From assembly GCA_965649825.1 (NCBI GenBank), contig OZ287704.1, positions 372,001-436,000 on the forward strand: DNA of 64,000 nucleotides, in the 5' to 3' direction. Source of the stretch: Penicillus capitatus. Lineage: Eukaryota; Chlorophyta. Under the pieces are notes generated by a model, which saw nothing but the letters and a program-made list of their open reading frames with translations, searched no databases and was not told where the DNA came from. The translations under genes and the position numbers were made by a program. Below, piece after piece: positions 1-11,720 of this stretch (position 1 is its first letter; each line of letters begins with the position of its first letter).

Positions 1-1
1 C

Positions 2-1070
2 AGTTTTCCCGATGCTGTCCCTATTGGCATCAAAGAAGCAACCACTGGGGACATCAAGATGAATACAGGAGACGATTATGTGATTCAAGAGGGAGATCAA
101 CTCCTTGTCTTAGCAGAAGATGATGATACATATAAACCAGAGACACCGATGATGATCGAACCTGGTGTCTGTCCGAACGAGGAGGAAACGAAGGAGATAG
201 AGAAGATCCTGTTTTTGGGATGGCGACGTGACATGGATGACATGATCATGGTGCTCGACACTTTTGTGGCTAAGGGCAGTGAGTTATGGCTCTATAATGA
301 AGTGCCTGTCCGCCAAAGAGAGCAGTTACTCATCCAAGGCGGACTGGATCCAGAAAACGGTCTCAAGAACCTCGTCCTCCGATACAGAGACGAGAATCTC
401 GAGGGCGATCTCATCACCAGAAAGAAACTGGAAGCATTGGATCCAGCATCGTTCTCTTCGATTCTGGTCCTGGCCGACGAATCTGCCTGCGGAGATGACA
501 TTGCCGATGCCGACTCGCGAAACCTTGCAACGCTGCTTCTGCTGCGCGATATCATGTATAAAGTGACGCGGACAGAGTGTGTCCCTACCGTCGGTGCCAA
601 CATCCAACAGCTCAGGGCACTGTCTATGGACCATTCCAGGACCATCATTGTCAGTGAGATCCTCGATGCCAGAACGCGCAACCTCATCATGCAGCTTAAT
701 ATCTCTGAGTTTGTTATGAGCAATGAGATTGTTAGCATGGCACTGTCGATGGTAGCAGAGAGCGCCGATGTGAATCGCGTCTTGCAGGAGCTTTTCAGCG
801 AAAATGGCGCAGAACTCTATGTTCGCCCTGCACAGAAGTATATTCGACCCAGTACACCTCATTCGCTCTTTGTCCTCTGTCGTGCGATGTGTGATGTCAG
901 ATGAGGAGATGACTTTCTATGAGTTGCTCGGACGCAGTCGACTGCGTCAGGAGATCGTCATCGGTTACAAACCGCGATCCAATCGTCAGACGATCATCAA
1001 TCCGCCCGATAAGGGCAAGAGAAATCTCTCCGTGCGCACCGTGGATAGTGTCATCGTTCTGGCAAACTAA
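2..1070 (+). CDS. CASTOR/POLLUX-type ion channel, C-terminal part
   Basis: This is the end of a gene that begins before the window. Two exons (to 851, then 901-1070) are joined across a 49-nt intron. The protein resembles the cytoplasmic regulatory region of CASTOR/POLLUX/DMI1 channels: an RCK-like fold with a GDDYVIQEGDQLLVLAEDD stretch, an ILFLGWRRD strand that starts the second lobe, and a closing EIVIGYKPR ... INPPDKGKR segment typical of the family's last subdomain. In plants these proteins are cation channels of the nuclear envelope or plastid; other protists carry homologues. The membrane part is not in view, so channel activity is inferred from the family. The stop is at 1068-1070. 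Confidence 0.8.
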
Positions 1071-1572
1071 AAGGTGTTTATCGTATGCACCAATTATACT
1101 CCTTCCGCAAGCTCAAGCCGATTCTTTCAGTATAACTAGCGAAAATGCGAAGTGGTTTAGAGCATCCGTCGTTCCTTTGTACGAAGAAGGTCGAGTGTAA
1201 TCAATTGGGCAACGTTCGCTCGTTTGGCGCATCGTTTGTTGTGGAGATGTTCTTGAAGACGTGCACCGTATAAAGTTCTGGAACTCTTCACCTCATTGTG
1301 GCGAGCAACTGAATGACGGCAGCATTTCCGGGCAATTTCCGCGCTTAGAGCTGGATCATTGAGCTGGATCATTTAACCGACGGATAAGCGAAGTTATATT
1401 GAAGATCGGTCACCATATAACAGTTAGACGCAAGCTGTCACCGTCGCTTCTGATTCGACGAACGCGTTCGAGACCATCGACGAACGTTGGATATCTATTG
1501 TTGTCGCCTCGTCTCTCGTTTTTGTGTATTTTCTTCGAAATAAGCGAGCGAGCCTTGAGTTAAGAAAGAATT
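1071..1572. other. intergenic, nothing recognised
   Basis: About 500 bases between the channel gene and the next plus-strand gene. Short open frames occur on both strands but none carries a recognisable domain or splices convincingly to a neighbour. It should hold the 3' end of one transcript and the promoter of the next. Confidence 0.5.
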
Positions 1573-4102
1573 ATGGAACTCGAGCCGTTAATTGCGAGTC
1601 CACTCGGAAAGCCACGGAGTCCTTCGGCTTTTAATCGTGGCTCCTCTTCGATAGCGTCGCCAACTGCCCGGTCGCCAAAAAAACCGACATCAGTCAACCT
1701 CGAAGGCGGTGACTGGCTTTTAACAACGTTACTGATCACTTTGGACGCCGTTCTGGTAACTTCGCATCAGAGCGCATGTCTTCCGACAATGCATGTCGTG
1801 TCTTAGTTGGAGTTGTATAAGAGTGAAAACACGCGCTGGGCGACATTTCTCACATGGTTCGTTCATTACGAGTGCGGCAATGGATGGGTTTGCGAACTGC
1901 TCAATACTCTATACATTATGGCTGTCGCTGTTGCCAATGTGACTCTTCTGATTCCTGTCATCAATGTGAATGTCCGGACACCATCAAGAAGAACGTGGAG
2001 GGGATGGTTGGTGTTTGCGTGGGCCGGTCTGCTTTTAGTCGATGCCATGACCGTCCTGCAGGTTCAGGATTCCATTCGGAAATGCATGAATAACGAAGAA
2101 GAGGATGTCGACAGCTGGACAGCACATTTCTGGTTGATAGGGATGGCTCTCGTCCTGGCGGTGGCATTGAATATGCGTTTCATTTACCTCTATGGCTGCT
2201 TTACATGCATGACCTGTAACGAAGACCGTCTGCTCCGCAAGAGAGAAGGGCTCCGTCAGATCTACATCAATAGCAATCGACGTCGTCGTGAGCACAGCGA
2301 AGCACGGCAACAGATGCATGCAAATGCGCAATCTCTGTTGAACGGTGCGTATTCACGCGTCCCAATACGCACTGTCTGACTGCTCTGCTGCAGTGGTTCG
2401 GGCTCCTCAGCTGCACAGGTTCAATACGGGCGAGTTTCTGGAACAGGTGGCCACCGGTTTCCGGCAGTTCGTTGGCAGAAAAGTCCGTTTCGTGCGGACC
2501 ACCAATTTGAACATTGCTCGTGGGGAATCGGTCGATAGCAATGCCGATTTCCAGGAACACCTGAATCGTCTACTGGATGTCGATTACCTGACGTCGTGGA
2601 AAGGTTACATCGTGGGGAAAGTGAAGCAGATGTATACAGAAGTGGCAGAAGTGGAAAACTGTTTCGAGTATTCTTCCTGGATCAAAGCCGCCGCCATTTT
2701 TGCTGTTCTGATGCTAATCTACAACTGCATCAAGACGACAGAGATTCTGTTTAATCTGGCTTCATCCTGGGACGACTATCATAACTTGGCTGTTCGTTTT
2801 CAGGACAGCCTGTCAAGCACGAGGGACACACTGGGCGACTTGGATGAAAACCTAAAAGCGATACCCGATACGACGACGTCCTATAACGGAACGGTCGCTG
2901 CTGTGGCCAACGAGACGTTGCCATCTGTCGTGCAAAATATATCGCAATTGCAAGGAATCCTGGGCGAACTTGACAAGGCCACAGGGAGTGCGTATGATGT
3001 GGCTGGAGTGATGTTGGACGTGGCCCTGCTAACAACTGCCACACTTGTCAACATTACAGATCTTGAAGATAACGCCGTTGTGGGCGCCTTCTACTACATC
3101 GACAGTATTATTCCGATCCTCAGATACACCTGCATCATTGGCTATCCGATTGGCACATTGATCGGTCTGCATTCACTCTACCAAGTCCTGGTCCAACATA
3201 AGAGAATGAGTCTGGCACTGGAACAGGCTTTGTCGGCCAGAACGCCACATCTCATGGGAAAACTGGACGTTGATGAAGAGGATGCACGGGAGACGCTGTT
3301 GGGAATCGATAAGAAATACGAAATCGGCGGAGCTGTGTATTTTTTCGGCATCTTGATGAGCACAGCCGTTGTGCAGCAACACATTTTCGGCTTCTCTGTC
3401 ACCATCTTCGTCGCTATGATCATCAACGTGAAGAATTTTGATGTGTTGCTCAACATTGGAGGCTACCTCGTCTTTGTGTATCTGACAGTGATGATCACAA
3501 ATCTCTTTCTGACACATATCATCGGTGATCGCCTTTTGACGAAAAGAGGATTCCAGATACAACATCCATGGCTTTTCTTTCTCTATCTCTTCACCTTTTC
3601 AATGGTCCATGCAGTTTTGGGATTTCTTTATGCATTGTGGCGAGCCCTGTTGCTGCTGGTGACCACTTTCTGGGTACTCAATCGATTGGACGTCTCGCTG
3701 TTTTTGACTGGGAAGCAATTTGACAATGGTCATTACTCTTTCATGTCCATGCTTCTACTGACAAGAGTCATTCGACTGACCAACATTGCTCAAGGACACA
3801 TCCAAGCACCGAACGGCCAGAATCCAGATGCCTTATCGGAATCCAGCCTGTCAGGAGATTTCTCCTCTCGTCTCGGCAGTATAGATCCGAGTGAAGAAGT
3901 GTCTGCTGATGGAAATGCGAATGGAGATGGCGAGATGAACATCGCCTCCCCGCCTGCGCCTGTTTCCTTTAATCCAGAAGCCACGACTGCACCCAATGGG
4001 GAGATCGAAGCGGGCAACGATACAGACCTTCCGCCTCCTTCTGTTGACCGTGAAGATATCTCGATTTCGGTGCGCGGAGAGAACCCTGGACCATCTGTCT
4101 AA
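1573..4102 (+). CDS. multi-pass membrane protein, STRA6-like
   Basis: Three exons (1573-1755, 1807-2344, 2394-4102) with introns of 51 and 49 nt give about 809 residues. I count roughly eight hydrophobic segments: three in the first 250 residues (for example LYIMAVAVANVTLLIPVI), one before a long loop predicted to be extracellular or helical, and a cluster of four or more towards residue 650. The tail is soluble, Ser/Pro/acidic. Near the end of the membrane region RLDVSLF ... LTRVIRL resembles the conserved end of the STRA6 retinol-receptor membrane domain, which also occurs in protists of unknown function. I regard STRA6-like as a reasoned guess; vitamin A transport should not be assumed. 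The Met at 1573 is the first good start, but an upstream exon is possible. Confidence 0.6.
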
Positions 4103-4747
4103 GAACTGTTACGCATTCGTTCGATCCATCATTGCTTTGTAGAGAACAAAGCTGTTTCGGCAGCATTGCCTCTTCCAATTGTGCCATCCACCATTTGACC
4201 GCCATGCAATGAACGAGCGGGCATAGATAAATCGGGAGCCTGTCCTGAGGGACGGCACCATAACTCGACAATGTATGCTTCTCCTTGACCGATTACTGGG
4301 TGATGTTGTAAGAATCCTATCAATGATGTGTCCCCACACAATGATCACGTCATTTCGCAAGACACGCGATGGGACAGCTATTTGCGTATCACGATCGCGT
4401 TAGCGGAGACGGATTCGTTCGTCATCTCATCGACGACAGAATTCACTCACATCACGCTTCTGTGAATGCTGCTTCTAACCGTCGCGTCTTTGCTCTCGAC
4501 GGTGACTCCGTTCGGCGTCTTTAGACGTCAGAAACAGAGCAAGCATTAGAATGACGTCGATGTCGACGTGTCCCATGAGATGTTACCCATCTTGCATAAC
4601 AGTACTTGGAAGAGTGATTGGACGACGTGAAGATTGTCGTCGTCCGTGCTTGTGGTGTTCGTGGTTTTGTGGATGGCGTATGACGCCTGTCCGTCTGTTT
4701 GTTTGTCGTCAGTGGCTGAGACATTTGTGCATTAATCGCGTCACCCA
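4103..4747. other. intergenic, nothing recognised
   Basis: Around 640 bases between two plus-strand genes. Open frames on the minus strand here lack domains and look like chance. It probably contains the promoter of the flavoprotein gene that follows. Confidence 0.5.
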
Positions 4748-6524
4748 TTGATTTCTGGGCTCCATTTTCCTTCTATGCTCACCGCGTCGCTACCTCACCT
4801 TCTTTCTCGGTTGAACGATGTCGAGTTCGACCGGAAGACCACCGGGATCCTGGCAGGGTCCGTCTCCGTGGTCTGTCTCGCCGCCTACAGTTATCGCTGC
4901 TATCGACGCGCTGTGAAAAAACGATCTCGTCTTCTGCCGCCATCGACGTTACCTCAAGACGCCTACGATGCCGTCATCGTCGGCGCTGGACCTGCCGGTT
5001 CGACGGCGGCGTGGTTTATGAGTCGTGGCGGTGGCCGAGTCGCTCTGCTCGATAAAGAAAAGTTCCCCCGTGACAAGTACTGTGGGGATGCGGTCTGTAC
5101 GCCGGCGATCCATATCCTCGAAGAGATGGGGGTCATGTCGGTATTGAAGGAGAAAAATGAAGTGCATTTCGCTAATGCGGGAGGATTTGTGAGTCCCCAT
5201 GGCTATTGCTATATCGGCGCCACAGAGAAACGCCTCGGCGAGGCAGCTGCCTGTGCCGTCAAGCGCATTCATTTGGATACACGTCTGGCTAAACATGCAG
5301 AGAAAGCAGGAGCCGTTCTGCGTGAATCCTTTGAAGTGGTGAACGCCGAGTTCGACAAATCGACATGTCTATGGAGCGTCACATCATCGCAGGTCTCGCC
5401 ATCTGAAGGATCTGTCAGATGAAGGGATGGGGATCGGAATGGTGCAGGGAGAGATCGTGAAAGGACGTGTGTTAGTTTGTGCAGATGGTGCCACATCAAA
5501 ACTGGCAACGAAGCTCGGCTACTGTACCGAACCGCCCGAAGGTATCTGCAGTCGAGCCTATGTCAAGGGTGGCACCCACAATGCCAAGTTCGATGGTGCG
5601 AGATCTCTCCTCTCTTCCATCGCAGCGTCTTCTCATATCGGCAATTGTATGTGTAGGCGTGTGCTTCTACCCAAAAGAGACGCTTCCGGGTTACTTTGCC
5701 ATTTTCCGACATCCTAACGAAGAGCTCAATCTGTGCTGCTATCTAATCCCGAGTGGCAAGAAGGGATGGTGTGGCAACGTCAGGGTATGAGTTGAGGGGT
5801 GTGATGCATGCTGTGTGATGTGACATGTCTGTAGGAGTCCGATTTGGCACGGCTACATAACGATGCGATCGAGAACGATCCGTTTGTCAGTCGAGCATTG
5901 GGTCCGACACCTGACATCGAGAGAATGAAGGCGTCCTCTTTGAGAATTGGAGGACAGGGGATCAAACAGAGTTATGATGATCATCTGTTGATCATCGGAG
6001 ACGCCGCGGGTCACATCGATCCTTTAACAGGAGAGGGAATTCACACAGCCATGATGGGGGGCAAAGCGGCAGCCGAGACGCTTTTGGAAATGAAGAAGTC
6101 TGGCGACTATTCGGCCGAGGCGACGCGATTGTACTACCACAAATGGATGAAAGCCTACGGCCACGACTTCGGCATGGTAAACATTCAGATCACGTCACAA
6201 AATGCATGAGGCGTTGTGTGTCCAGTCCCGCAAAGCTGCCAATCTGGTATTCCGTTATCCCATCGTTTTAGACGCTCTTGCCAAAGAGACCGAACGAAAA
6301 GGTCGCCATCCATTGCCACGTGTGATGTGACGTGTGAGATCTCGGTCGATGCTGTAGGCGATGAATTCTTGGCGAGGTATGCCGAGGTGATGACTTGCAT
6401 GCGTCCCAAGTCCTATTTCCTACGGCCAGATGTGATGCTGCCGATGGGGTTCGCTGTTCTCCGAGAAGTCATCAATCAAAAGATCTTTGGGAGTCCATCG
6501 CAGTACGTACGTTCGGCAAAGTGA
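4748..6524 (+). CDS. geranylgeranyl reductase-family FAD-dependent oxidoreductase
   Basis: Six exons (4748-5392, 5448-5595, 5657-5784, 5835-6176, 6226-6301, 6358-6524) with 49-61-nt introns give about 501 residues. A hydrophobic helix near residues 30-50 anchors or targets the protein. The FAD-binding fold follows: YDAVIVGAGPAGSTAAW is the dinucleotide motif, FPRDKYCGDAV is the GGR-family signature, VLVCADGATSKLA is the second nucleotide-contact motif and LLIIGDAAGHIDPLTGEGI is the GD motif that closes the FAD site. Members reduce geranylgeranyl chains of chlorophyll, tocopherol or archaeal lipids, or are halogenase-like. The exact substrate cannot be read from sequence; the set of plastid-type neighbours makes prenyl-lipid reduction plausible. 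A second Met lies nine codons downstream of the chosen start. Confidence 0.85.
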
Positions 6525-6630
6525 ATGCAACATCTTTTGTCATTGAGCTCAAACGCAATCAATTGAGCAACTGCATCGTTTACCTTCTTGTTGAAATCGC
6601 AACGCATCCCTGTCCCTTTGGCGAGACGAG

Positions 6631-7309
6631 ATGACGACGCATTGCGCGATCCGTGACGCCCGGTGTGTCGTAAGAGGGTCAGCAAGTCGCCAAGAAGGTC
6701 TTGTGACGACATCGACCATCGGGCGTTATTCGGGGTTTCGTCGCATCGACGGCGTTGCTCCTTCACGTCGCTCAACGGCACACATCGAAAAAGTGTGACA
6801 TGACAGGACATGATACTCTCTCACACATCTCTCCGCACAGGGACGTCTGCCTTTAGAGATCCAATGCGTTCGCGTTGCCAATGTCGAAATCCCCAATCAG
6901 AAACGCATCGAGTGTTCGCTGACGTATATCTACGGCATTGGTTTTCCCACAGCACGGAAGATTCTCAAGGACACGGTGTGCTGAGAAGATCCATACCCCA
7001 AGATGTCTTGCCGATCCTTATATGCAGGGAGTAGAGAACAAGAGGACATATGAGCTGTCTGATGAGGAGCTGGTGACTGTGCGTGAAGAGGTGGATAAAT
7101 ACACCGTCGAGGGTGATCTTCGGCGCAAAGTCCGGGCCGATATTCAATTGCTCAAAGACATTGGGTGTTACCGAGGGCGACGCCACTCCATGGTCAGATC
7201 GTCCTTCGATTCCTAGCCTTTCTCTATGGCGGCGGAGTTTTAGGGTCTGCCTTGTCGGGGACAGAAAACGAAGACGAACGCACGAACGCATAAGGGTCGG
7301 CGAGATTAA
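6631..7309 (+). CDS. rps13: organellar (plastid-type) 30S ribosomal protein uS13
   Basis: Four exons (6631-6792, 6841-6975, 7028-7192, 7244-7309), introns 48-52 nt, 175 residues. The first 54 residues are rich in Arg, Ser and Thr and lack acidic clusters, as in an organelle targeting sequence. The rest is a full bacterial-type S13: [17 protein letters not shown], then the helix-two-turn-helix region with [18 protein letters not shown], then [16 protein letters not shown] and the basic tail [21 protein letters not shown] and the YRGRRH ... GLP core look cyanobacterial/chloroplast rather than mitochondrial. S13 sits in the head of the small subunit near the P-site tRNA. Nuclear coding of this gene is normal in green plants, whereas many red-lineage plastids keep rps13 in the plastid genome, so it is a lineage clue. 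Confidence 0.9.
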
Positions 7310-7574
7310 TTAAGGTGTGGATGAACGCTGTGTAAAGACGACGGACGGTGTGTTTGTTCGTTCGCTGCCTCGGCTCGGCGCTGTGTTCTCGAATCAGACG
7401 GCTGAGGTGCACTTAAGCGTAACAGTGATGGGCGTCGCACCCGAAACCATAAAGGTTATCCGACCACTCATCATTTCTCAAGAACCGCGCGCCGAGGCGC
7501 AGAAAGGATCGAGCATTTCCGGCGAGATGCGAGGATAAAGATCGATGACGTCACATCATGTCATGTCGGACAGG
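7310..7574. other. short convergent intergenic region
   Basis: About 265 bases between two genes that end towards each other. A 73-codon open frame on the plus strand fills much of it but has no recognisable feature, so I do not call it a gene. Confidence 0.4.
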
Positions 7575-8923
7575 TTACGTCACATAGATCTCCTTTACAC
7601 GTTTGATATAGTCCGCCTTTTCGAAGCATCCCTCACAGGAGACCCCATGTTCCCTCAGGATCTCTTTCAGCTGCGAGGCAGTCAGTGCTTCGATATCCTT
7701 CACAGAGCTGATGTGAATCTGCTTATTGCATTTGCGTCCAGCGGTGAAGGTATTGAGAAATGTCCGAATGCGATCGGGCTGCATCTTCTTTGTAAAGGGC
7801 TCCGTCGTCTCGCTCTTGCCATTGCACACAGCGATCAGCGACGGATAGGATGTGACATTAAACTTGGGAGCCAGTGAAACGACATTCTTCCCCTGGACCT
7901 CCCCAAATAGGATGCGCCCTTCGTACATGAAGGCAAGACTCTTGTACAGGGCCGACGTCACTGTCTTCTCTGTAAAGAGCAGCATACAGACGCGCCACGA
8001 TGCCTTTCCTTTCCCGCCACTGCCACATCGGGTCAAGAATTCGTCCAGCTGACGGGGCTTGGAGATCGGTACGACGTGATCGGGAATGAGTGATAGGGCC
8101 CATCTCTGGAGATTCTTCGATGTTCGATCGCCGTCGAACTCGACGCCGCGTTTGTTGCCTCCTGTCCAGAAGGCTTTGATTGTTGGGTAGCCATCGATGT
8201 CGTGTGTACGACACAGACGCTCGTGCTTGTCGCAATTGACAGCCAACACTTTGACGACGCCTTGCAGCGTCTTTCCGAGAGCACTCCATTTGGGAGAAAG
8301 CGATCTGCAATGCCCACACCATGGGGCATAGAATTCGATCAGCCGTACCCAACCGAACGTATCTTCATCGAAATTCTCATCCGTTAGCTCGTGCACGTAG
8401 GGATCGTCTTTGTAGAAATCTTCTGCCTGTCTCCGTTGTCGCTGACCAAATCCACCACCACCACCTCCTCCTCCGCCGCCAAACTGAAATCGGAATCCAC
8501 CGGCACCGTTTCCCGTTTCTTCGCCAAAGACCCATTCGAAAATGCGATCGGCTCCCTGAAAGTGAAATCGCTGTCCGCCACCTCCACCGTTGCCGCCTTG
8601 AAATGCCGATTCTCCGAATCGATCATACTGGGCACGTTTTTCGGCATCCGACAGCACTTCGTATGCTTCACCAATTTCCATGAATTTCTTACTAGCTTCC
8701 TCCTGATTGGCCGGGTTTCTATCCGGGTGCCATTTCCTACACAGCACCTCTTTGCCCATACTCGAAACGGCGTTCCATACATTGCTTGTTTCTTGTAGGC
8801 GCGCTTAATCGTGGCGTCGTCGGCATCGGTGTCTATACCCAGAATATCATAATACCGTCTCTCTCGCACCGCTTCGCCCAGTCGAATGGTCCACAGAACG
8901 CAAAGAACAACGAAGAATCGCAT
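7575..8923 (-). CDS. ER-lumen DnaJ-thioredoxin fusion protein (ERdj5-like)
   Basis: Two exons (8781-8923 and 7575-8736) around a 44-nt intron give 434 residues. An N-terminal signal peptide ([18 protein letters not shown]) leads into a J domain (RYYDILGI ... KWHPDRNP with the HPD motif), a Gly/Phe-rich linker with a run of Gly, and a thioredoxin domain with the active site [10 protein letters not shown] second thioredoxin-like fold without the CxxC pair follows, and the tail ([15 protein letters not shown] ... EKADYIKRV) resembles a small SAP-like helical module. Family knowledge: such proteins recruit BiP and reduce disulfides of misfolded proteins in the ER. There is no KDEL-type retention signal at the C-terminus (ends IYVT), so retention must occur another way. 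The start was chosen for the signal peptide. Confidence 0.88.
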
Positions 8924-9487
8924 TTCACTCGTGCAGGAATCGCTTGATGGTGCGACGACGACGACGTCGACGATGTTACTGGACACGTGTCACCATTCGC
9001 CGTATGTGAACGCCGTCTACGATGATCCCTCCCCAGGCTCATTGTCACTGACGCGTGTTCTTTATTGCCACCGTTGCTTTCTAGAAACAAATAAGCGATT
9101 CTGGCGAAAACGGCTTTAGGTTGGGTCAGTCATTTCTTGACTGCATTTTGCCGAAAGCTTCTGCGCCATCGACTCCTTTATCTGCAACGCCCTGGTGATG
9201 AAACAAAGATGAACGACACGCATCGTCGACCTCTCGAAGAACGAAAAGATGACCGACGATGTGACACTCCGCCAACAGTACCGACGTCTATGACTGAGAA
9301 CAACTCCGAAAATAAAGAGAATGCACATGGCACGGCGAGAAGTAGACATAACGGTTGATCGTCATCTCGTCCTGTACGAGGAGAAGACTTAACTCGGTGT
9401 CCAGGTGTTTCGCTGCGACCGGTCGGTACAAAATCAGAATCCGCAACACTCCCGTGGAAAATCCAACATCCGCTAACGGGCACAAAA
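8924..9487. promoter_or_regulatory. divergent promoter region
   Basis: About 560 bases between the start codons of two divergent genes (DnaJ-thioredoxin on minus, kinase on plus). Both promoters should lie here. I see no clear TATA box and no gene of its own; the open frames inside are antisense shadows. Confidence 0.45.
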
Positions 9488-10508
9488 ATGTCGTACAAAC
9501 TGGAAGATTTCGAGTTGGGAGCACTTCTGGGTTGTGGGAAGTATGGAAGGGTGTACCGTGCCAAAGATCTCGTTCGGAACAAAACGGTCGCACTTAAAGT
9601 GAACCAGCCAGTCATGTCACATCAGAGCAGATCTGCTAAAAAGGAGATCTGCTGTGTGTAGCTGATTGATATGGATCAGATAGAACAAGATTCTTTTCAG
9701 CAGCAGATCGTGAGGGAGATAGAAATTCAGGGCAACCTGCAACACGACAACATCATTCAGCTTTTTGGATTTTTTATTCGACGGGTAACGCGCCATCTCC
9801 CACGGCTTCTGCTTTTGGCGGGTGTTGATGTGACTTAGAGGACAGTGTATATCGTCCTGGAATTCGCACCGCAAGGTTCTCTCTACGACCAACTCCAAGA
9901 AAACGGATGCTTTAGTGAACGCGTCGTCGCAGAGTATCTCATCCAGTCGCATCAAATAGATCTCGAGGTTGTCGGTGTTTTTTAGGTATTTGCGAGTGTT
10001 GACCAAAGCTGTATGGCATTTGCATGGGCATGGAGTGATGCATCGGGATATCAAACCAGAGAATGTGCTGGTCGGAGAACACGGAGAGGTGAAGCTGGCT
10101 GACTTTGGATGGTCATTGCTTTACCCTAAAGGACGCTGCAAGACATTGTGTGGCACAATCGAGTATCTGGCTCCCGAAATGGTAATGGGGGAGGGATATG
10201 ATGAGAGCATCGATGTCTGGAGTCTTGGCGTTCTCTCCTACGAACTGCTTTTTGGCCACACGCCTTTTACGCACACCAATCACATTCGCATCTCCAAGCT
10301 CATCAAGAAAACGCGTTATTCCTTCCCGTCTGCCCCCGTCGTGTCACAAACGGCCAAAGATTTCATAAGTGCAGTAAGTGATCGACGCGGTTCGAGTGTT
10401 GATGTGACAGGCGCTGATCTGCAGATTCTGGTTCGTGATTCTGGAAAGAGGATTGGTTTGAGGGGGATGCTGAGTCATCCATTTCTGAAGGTGGACAAGA
10501 TGGACTGA
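9488..10508 (+). CDS. Aurora-type serine/threonine protein kinase, minimal form
   Basis: Five exons (9488-9598, 9662-9784, 9839-9933, 9986-10373, 10425-10508), introns 51-63 nt, 266 residues, essentially only a kinase domain. Visible elements are the Gly loop LLGCGKYGRVYRA, the VALK lysine, HRDIKPENVLV with the catalytic Asp, ADFGWS (the Trp after DFG is typical of Aurora), an activation loop with CKTLCGTIEYLAPEM and the late DVWSLGVLSYELLFG block. Auroras phosphorylate chromosomal and spindle proteins in mitosis. The usual N-terminal extension with degradation boxes is absent, as in some protist Auroras. The fourth intron is 51 nt, in frame and stop-free, so a retained-intron form would keep the frame. 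The second and fourth introns contain the TGATGTGAC motif. Confidence 0.88.
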
Positions 10509-10574
10509 TGGTCTTTTCGATTTGAATGTACGTACGTCATCCGGGTCTCTGCGCGAAGGAGACGTCCAAACGGA

Positions 10575-11622
10575 ATGCTCTTCATTGCGCCCGTTGTGTC
10601 TCTGAATCACCATCTTTTTCTTAGCCGGTGTCCCAGCCGCCGCGACGCGCGTCGATTAACAGCCACGAGAAACGGAGACGAGCAGACGGCGCGGCAGAAG
10701 TACCTCGACGAAGCGGCTCGCGATTTTTCCCAAGGTACGGCAGCCCTTGTATCCATCGATGCGACGCACCTGGTGCAGGCATCGAGGCAGGACTGACGCC
10801 AGATGAAATTGTTCGTCTGCAGATGGGCGTAGAGAGCGAAGACGAACTGACTGACGCCCAACGTCGCTACAAAACCAAAATCATCAGCAAACTCGAAAGA
10901 GTGAGTGAGTGGTGGACCACACATTCACAATCTCACACCATTAATCCAGCGTTTTCTTCCAGCGAGCAGCGGAGCTAGAGAGACAGAAGGGTGCTCCGTG
11001 CGTTGAATTCGAAATGGCAAAGGCGGCATATGGACGTGGTAGCTATCCAACATGTTGTGATCTCCTGGAGAAGGCCGCTTTGGAACACAATGAGAATTCG
11101 ATTCTTGGCGGGGAGATCCGTTTGTGGCTCGCTCTGACTTATCAGGTTATCTTTTGTCGTTCAGGCAATGCTCACTTCTATCCATCGCTGTTCCAGGCAC
11201 TTGGCAAGACGAAAGAGTGCGTCGAGCTGTTCCGTCGACTCGAAGACCATCCAAACAAGAAGACGCGACGACAGGCGAAAGACTTGCTCTACATTATCGA
11301 AGCACCCAAGCTTCGTATTGGTGAAGACGAGCGCGTCGAGCTACCCGTTTTGAAAGACCTCGAACGCGCACCGTCGTTTCAACCGTCGTGCTGTTCTTGT
11401 CGCTCAATATTTCTGTGCTGCCGCAGACCACGGATGTCTATCTCCAGAACGCGTTCGAGACAAACGTCACGTCGCGTTGCCGAGCGAGAGAAGACATTCG
11501 AAGAGAGTTTCTGGGAGGATTTCCAGCCACCCATTGTCCTACGTAATCGCTATGTCCAGGCGGCCTTTGTGGCGATTGCGCTGTGCCTTGCTGTCTATTC
11601 GGGTATCTACCGATCACGATGA
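10575..11622 (+). CDS. plastid-type TPR protein with C-terminal membrane anchor
   Basis: Four exons (10575-10734, 10779-10900, 10963-11145, 11197-11622) give 296 residues if the first Met is right. A stretch of about 100 residues forms helical repeats: AKAAYGRGSYPTCCDLL, then GGEIRLWLALTYQALG, then ECVELFRRLEDHP ... KKTRRQAKDLLYIIEAPKL. This last part, followed by a GEDERVELPVL segment, resembles TPR proteins of cyanobacteria and plant chloroplasts. A single hydrophobic segment near the end (VQAAFVAIALCLAVYSGIY) anchors the protein. The N-terminal 35 residues are hydrophobic then Arg/Ser rich and could be a targeting peptide, but this exon is the least certain part. The third intron (11146-11196) is 51 nt, in frame and stop-free. 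The substrate or partner is not known. Confidence 0.72.
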
Positions 11623-11720
11623 TGTGACAGTTCTCGTTCGTCGTTTCTTCGTTACTTCCTGGGTCCTCCAAGCCGCGTTACCGTTCTCCAAGTCGCCAGC
11701 ATTCGTTTGACGGACGCAAC

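Noticed and set aside
5367-5418. Alternative 52-nt intron in the flavoprotein gene
   Set aside because: It would delete the LWSVT strand typical of the family; the 55-nt intron 5393-5447 keeps it and the frame.
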